Source: Euryodendron excelsum (Eukaryota; Streptophyta; Magnoliopsida; Ericales; Pentaphylacaceae). From it: a stretch of 64,000 nt of DNA. Shown here piece by piece: positions 59,810-64,000 of the stretch. Both the position numbers and the translations under genes were made by a program. Where the stretch lies: assembly GCA_033060915.1 (NCBI GenBank), contig CM065384.1, positions 29,637,001 to 29,701,000 on the forward strand, read 5' to 3'. The notes under the pieces were generated by a model. That model was given only the letters and a program-made list of their open reading frames with translations, was not told the DNA's origin and made no database searches. Numbering within the stretch: the first letter of the stretch is position 1; each line of letters begins with the position of its first letter.

Positions 59810-60400
59810 GAAACCATGGGGTTGATGGTGGGTGAGGCGGAGGTTCTAGCCATGGATTTCGTGGTGGTGGCGAAGGGAAAGGTTACGAAGGTAGATTTTG
59901 TCTAATTGATTGTGCTGCGTGGTGGGGGTTGGGTTTTGTTGCGGCGGAGGTGGTGTTATACGGTGGAGGGGAGTTTGTTAAGGGGGTGGCGGTTGTGATG
60001 GCAGAGGGGGAGAGATAACGTAAGGGGGTTGGGGGTCGAGCTATGGCAGTGGGGTGGGAGGTGGGGGTTGGGAATTAATATAGAGAATTGGAAAGTTTAA
60101 GGGTGGAGGATTGGGATCAGGTAAGAGAAAGAAAGAGGAGGCAAAGGTGGAGGAAGGGGGTGTGGGGCAGAGGTGTTCGAAGGAGCTTGGTTGGCAGCTG
60201 ATGGTGGAGCTTGGGTGCTGGCCAACAGTTGCAGCGATGGTGACTGGTTGATTGGCTTAGGGATTTCAAGAATTTGGGGTTTTCATGGGTTTGACGAAGG
60301 TGGTGCTGCGTTTGGTGTTGGCCGATGTTTGCAAGGGATCGTGACGGTGGTTGATTGGGTTAGGGATTCAACAAATCTAGGTTTCATGGGTGATTGACAC
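59810..60400 (+). repeat. G-rich GGTGG/GGGTTGG tract
   Basis: The plus strand is rich in GGTGG, GGGGGTT and GGCGG. An open frame at 60173-60397 (glycine/tryptophan-rich) has no recognised domain. The sequence could form G-quadruplexes. Confidence 0.55.
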
Positions 60401-60682
60401 GGGTGTATTTGTTGTGTGCACTGAGCAGGTAGATGTCATGGCACCCATGAAGTTAAAGTGAGTACAAATAGTTGGATTTTTGTTAGATTTATTTCAATGG
60501 TAGATTAGGGAATTAGAAAAGATTTCAGTTTAACTCAGTCAACCTCCGCTAGTTGACTAACGGTGCATTAACGGGAGGGGAGGGGAAAATTTATTATAAG
60601 AATCCACGTGTAAAGGTGGTTAATATAATTTTTTAATCATAAAAGGTATACAGTGTATTACTATAATTTGTCCTAAATAAAT

Positions 60683-62005
60683 CCTCTCCATTTCATAAGG
60701 AGATCTTGATTCCGTTACTCAAAAGACCAAATGATGCTATATTAGCTGTATTAACAAGACTACACTTGTTTATTTTCAACTACTAGCTGGGTTGGCATCA
60801 TATGATGCTTTCATTTTTATTTGAATGACATGTCAATTTTTTCATTGATATAATAGAGATTTCTATTTTAAGTATTAATATATAGAATAGAGATATCCAT
60901 TTTAATCATGAAAAAGAGAATTCAAATTCTCTTAAGCTCAATAAATTTAAATGATAGATGCTATTATATATATATATATATTTATGCTGTCATTACATGT
61001 ATGGTTTCTGCATTATAAGGCATTGGAATTACCTATGTTGAGAAATTGGAGCAGTTTCTTCATGAACACTGCATGCAGCTGGGAGTCATTGAGTCTCATA
61101 AGTAATTTAGTCAATCAAAAAAAAAAAAAAAAAAATTGAGTCTCAGAAGTAACTGCAACTTGACTATTAGGAAATTAAAAGAGAAAATAACAAAAGGAAT
61201 AGAGTTGCAACCATGTACTAGAAAAGTTGTGGTCATGACAAAATCTGGAAGAACTATAATTCAAACTAAATGCATGACTGTCTGCACGAAAGTTATATAA
61301 GTGTCCCATCAAGAAATTACATGCACATGAATGCTACATATAGATATATATGCCGGCATAGTACGCTGTATGCAGCCATCTGCGTAGGGGACCCAAGAGA
61401 AGACTGGGGCTCTTTGACTGAATTTTACCAATGGAAGTGGTCCTCAGTTACTCCCAACGGTTTTGGAACTGTAAAAACGAGAGAGAGAGAGAGAGAGAGA
61501 GAGCAAACACCATCATTTTTACAAGTAGGGATGTGATACGTATGTTTAGTTTGGGTTGTCTGATCCAAAAGTCATTCATTCTGTCTTTTGATCAATGATT
61601 TAAATAAAAAATAATATAAAATTATATGGTATATTTTAGGGATGAAGTTATTCAATGGCCAAGGACATGGCCCCGTTTAAAACACCCAATGAGATGAGAT
61701 GTAAGTATAAATTAAGGTTCAAAAATTTTAATATGACAAAGTGACCCTCTTTAATTTAAAAAATATTATATTCATCATCTTGTATAATTTATATTGTGGT
61801 TTATTTTTGTTGTTATTTGGGTTTTACTTTTTAGTTATTTGTGATTTGTTTTGTTTGTTACCCAAATTTTATGCTTATTCATGTTTAATTAATTGAGATT
61901 TAAGGTAAAATTTAGTAAAAAAACAAAAAAATTTATTTTTTTAATAAGTTGGTTAGACTTCTTTTTATCCTTTCAATTTCTACTGAGACTACAAAACGTG
62001 CATTT
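60683..62005. other. Intergenic, unassigned
   Basis: Contains a TA tract (60964-60981), a GA microsatellite (61480-61503) and a short A-tailed insertion (61106-61134). No gene recognised. Confidence 0.45.
61088..61152 (+). mobile_element. Very short A-tailed retro-insertion
   Basis: ATTGAGTCTCATAAGTAA (61088-61105) and ATTGAGTCTCAGAAGTAA (61135-61152) differ at one base. They flank only TTTAGTCAATC plus an 18 bp A run. This looks like a target duplication around a heavily truncated retroposon. Confidence 0.5.
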
Positions 62006-62375
62006 TGTTGGGAATTTGATCCTCTCAAATTCACCCCCCTTTCAGATCTATCCTTTGACAAGAATATCAAAATAAATAGAGAAAAACACAACACAAGAAT
62101 TTTACGTGAAAAACTTTTAAAATACACTATGTAAAAAATTATTACAATCACATAGTTTTTCCTCCTTACTCCAAAGACACTCACTAAACTTTTTCACTAG
62201 TTAAACTTTAACTTTCACCTCTTTAAGAGTAATTTTATTAAAGTCAAAAGTTACTAGTTAAGCTATTGATTAATGCGCTTAACCAAGGAGACTTAACCCT
62301 CCTTATATAAGCTTTGCCCTTGGCCCTCTTCCTACTCTCCACCGATGTGGGATTAGAAAAGAAACAAATACAACA
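62006..62375 (-). repeat. 3' LTR of the gag-only element
   Basis: 370 bp, TGTTGGGAATTTGATCC at the left and AATACAACA at the right. It shares AATATCAAAATAAAT, AACACAACACAAGAATTTTA and CGTGAAAAAC with the right LTR. Confidence 0.85.
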
Positions 62376-62739
62376 ATCTCTACCTTTGCGACTTTGGTTG
62401 ATCCCATCGTCACACTTTACTTTAATGAAAATTTTCATAACTTCTGCTATCATGCTACACCATAAAAAATATATGCACTCAGAATAAATCAATTCCAAGC
62501 ATTTCATTTCGGCCCATGTTAAAAAACAACTTTGCTAAAAAATTATGGTGCAATTCTCACATTTGGCTTTTCTAGAAGTTCATCATCCATCGACATAAAT
62601 TTTCACAACACATCTTGCATCAACGCCAAACCAATGCCCGTGTGCAAATTTATAGAACTGTTAATAGTAACACATCTTCTATCATGCGACATTATCATCT
62701 ATGTAGAGAGACACATTGTTAGTGTCATTATCAGTATCT

Positions 62740-63525
62740 ACATTCATTGACTTGGAGTATCTTGCCGAATCCATTCTAGCTTTTGCACAATTTTTCTTGA
62801 CGTGCCTAGATTGTCCACACACCCAGCATACTAGTTTTTTTTTTCATAGAGTTCTTCTTCCAATCACCAGTTGTCACTGTAGGTTCTCAAGTGAACGGTT
62901 ACTTCCACCGCCTAGTTCTCTCTCTTTAGAAAACAGTTTACTAGTAACCTCTGAAAAAATTATTTTCTCCTTCTCATGAATCAAAATAGGTTTTATATGC
63001 TTATAAAAAGATGAAAGAGACCAGATAAGCTTTAGAACTTGATCCTCATCTTCAATTTTAACTCCAATAGATTCGAGTTCAGAGACAATGCCATTGAAAA
63101 TACTTAAATGATCTGAGATAGTTGTACCTTCACTCATTCGTAGTGTATGAAACTGCTCCTTTAGATACACCCGATTCGAGACGCCCTTCGTTTGATACAA
63201 ACTCTTCAAGCTTTCTCCAAAATTCATTTGCCATAGATATTCCATGCACATTTGCAAGAATATTTTTGGTCAGGCACAGACGTATCGCACTTGCTACTTT
63301 CAAATCCAGATCCTCCCAATCTTCATCGCCCATTCTAGATCTGCTTGCGCTAGTATCACTGCTAACTTTAACTTCAGGGTTTAGTCTACCCTTCAATGCC
63401 TTATGTAATCCTAATTGAATCAAAACATCTCTGACTTGCACTTGCCACAAGTCAAAATTGATTTGCCTATCAAATTTCTCCACATCAAATCTGATAGGAT
63501 TTGAAGCCCTACTTTCTAATATTAC
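62740..63525 (-). pseudogene. copia gag (UBN2-type) with zinc knuckle, broken
   Basis: N-terminal part in one frame: FDRQINFDLWQVQVRDVLIQ, then EDWEDLDLKVASAIRLCL and LANVHGISMANEFW (63483-63200). A one-base shift near 63205 moves to a second frame: LYQTKGVSNRVYLKEQFHTL, ISDHLSIFNGIVSELESIGV and FSEVTSKL (to 62877). Two TGA stops follow, at 62876 and about 62847, and then, in the same frame, a perfect CCHC zinc knuckle CWVCGQSRHVKKNC (62828-62787). No upstream ATG is seen, since the expected start region has lost it. Gag would form virus-like particles and package RNA, but this copy cannot make the full protein. Confidence 0.88.
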
Positions 63526-63870
63526 CTTGATAAATTTTTGCTATAGAAATTAATAATACTTACTAAATAAGTTCTTCGGAAAGATTCAAATATTTTCCAG
63601 ACAGAACTTCAAGATTTTCAAAAAAAATTGGAGGGGTCACACTGGTCTCACTTAAAATTCAATCTCCTAGACAGAACCTCCTTAGATTGTATGTATCCAC
63701 ACTACCACACGAAAGCTCCACCTTACTAAAAGGATAACTACCCCAAAGCTCCACCCTACTACAAAGGAACCTTTAATAATTTTAAGAATTTTTTTTTTGT
63801 TGTAGAAGATCCGTCAAAACTGCAACCACAAAGTGTATTAAGAATTTTAAGAAAGAATTACAATAAAAAA

Positions 63871-63883
63871 GGCTTTGATACCA
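63871..63883 (-). other. Primer-binding site of the gag-only element
   Basis: TGGTATCAAAGCC on the minus strand, two bases from the LTR end. It is a near match to the common TGGTATCAGAGC complementary to the 3' end of initiator Met tRNA. Confidence 0.8.
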
Positions 63884-63885
63884 CT

Positions 63886-64000
63886 TGTTGAGAATTTGAG
63901 CCTCCTAACTTTACCTCCCTTTTGAATCTACTCTTTAACAGGAATATCAAAATAAATAAATAAAAACACAACACAAGAATTTTACGTGAAAAACTCCCAA
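63886..64000 (-). repeat. 5' LTR of the gag-only element (partial)
   Basis: First 115 bp on the plus strand, homologous to 62006-62120. The rest lies beyond the window. Confidence 0.85.

Larger units (their letters stand above)
58512..60674. mobile_element. Candidate 2.16 kb non-autonomous TIR element
   Basis: The left part contains TAATACATTACATATCCTCT then GATTAAAAAATTACATT. The right end reversed reads TAATACACTGTATACCTTTT then GATTAAAAAATTATATT. Outer ends are TGGCAAATTA and AGGACAAATT, flanked by AAATAAAT on both sides (58504-58511; 60675-60682). The duplication is AT-rich and could be chance. The interior has C-rich (58700-58960) and G-rich (59800-60400) sequence and a nested MITE, but no transposase. 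Confidence 0.5.
62006..64000 (-). mobile_element. Gag-only copia derivative (TR-GAG-like), runs off the window
   Basis: Left LTR 62006-62375 (TGTTG...CAACA) and right LTR from 63886 (TGTTGAGAATTTGAGCC) are homologous. Beside the right LTR the minus strand has TGGTATCAAAGCC (63871-63883), an initiator-Met-type primer site, fixing minus orientation. The interior is only about 1.5 kb and encodes gag with a zinc knuckle but no protease, integrase or RT. This is the layout of non-autonomous terminal-repeat elements that keep gag only. Confidence 0.85.

Noticed and set aside
1..64000. tRNA, rRNA or snRNA genes
   Set aside because: Only a SINE with box A/B-like motifs was found; no cloverleaf-forming tRNA or other structural RNA was recognised by eye.

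Overview
The window is plant nuclear DNA, most likely from a eudicot. It is AT-rich, with interrupted genes using GT/AG introns, a SEPALLATA-type MADS-box gene, a plant F-box gene, and many LTR retrotransposons, LINE, SINE and foldback/MITE elements. I see nothing prokaryotic, viral or organellar that I can support. Only two host genes are convincing; nearly everything else is mobile DNA or unassigned intergenic sequence.

Layout. 1-2152: 3' half of a decayed Ty1/copia element (+). 2604-8041: exons 1-4 of a SEP-like MADS-box gene (-), with exon sizes 185/79/62/100 and a 4.67 kb first intron. Its remaining exons are not in the window, and the copia element lies in or beyond the intron after exon 4. 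8.1-19.6 kb: intergenic DNA with small foldback elements, a three-LTR TRIM array (10484-11191), an orphan ACGT-rich promoter-like island (about 12.29-12.65 kb), a 151 bp duplication and a probable solo LTR (17504-19033) holding three 191 bp repeats. 19610-20755: F-box gene (-) with one in-frame TAG. 20.8-35.5 kb: low-complexity ACC-rich DNA, two LINE remnants, a foldback repeat, weak exon-like segments and a MITE with near-perfect target duplication.

35554-51144: a copia element (-) with both LTRs and a decayed pol. It is split by a 9.6 kb insertion (40143-49759) flanked by a perfect 5 bp duplication (CACAT). The inserted element has no coding capacity. It consists of two very long LTR-like copies joined head to tail and carries several families of internal repeats.

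51.1-64 kb: a SINE with target duplications, several recent tandem duplications, a second copy of the 33.5 kb MITE with a perfect 9 bp duplication, another 9 bp-TSD MITE nested in a possible 2.16 kb TIR element, and, at the right edge, a gag-only copia derivative (TR-GAG-like) whose right LTR runs out of the window.

Biologically, the point of interest is a floral-identity gene whose transcription unit carries a copia insertion in opposite orientation, next to a gene-poor region built by successive nested insertions. All identities come from reading motifs; no database search was run.
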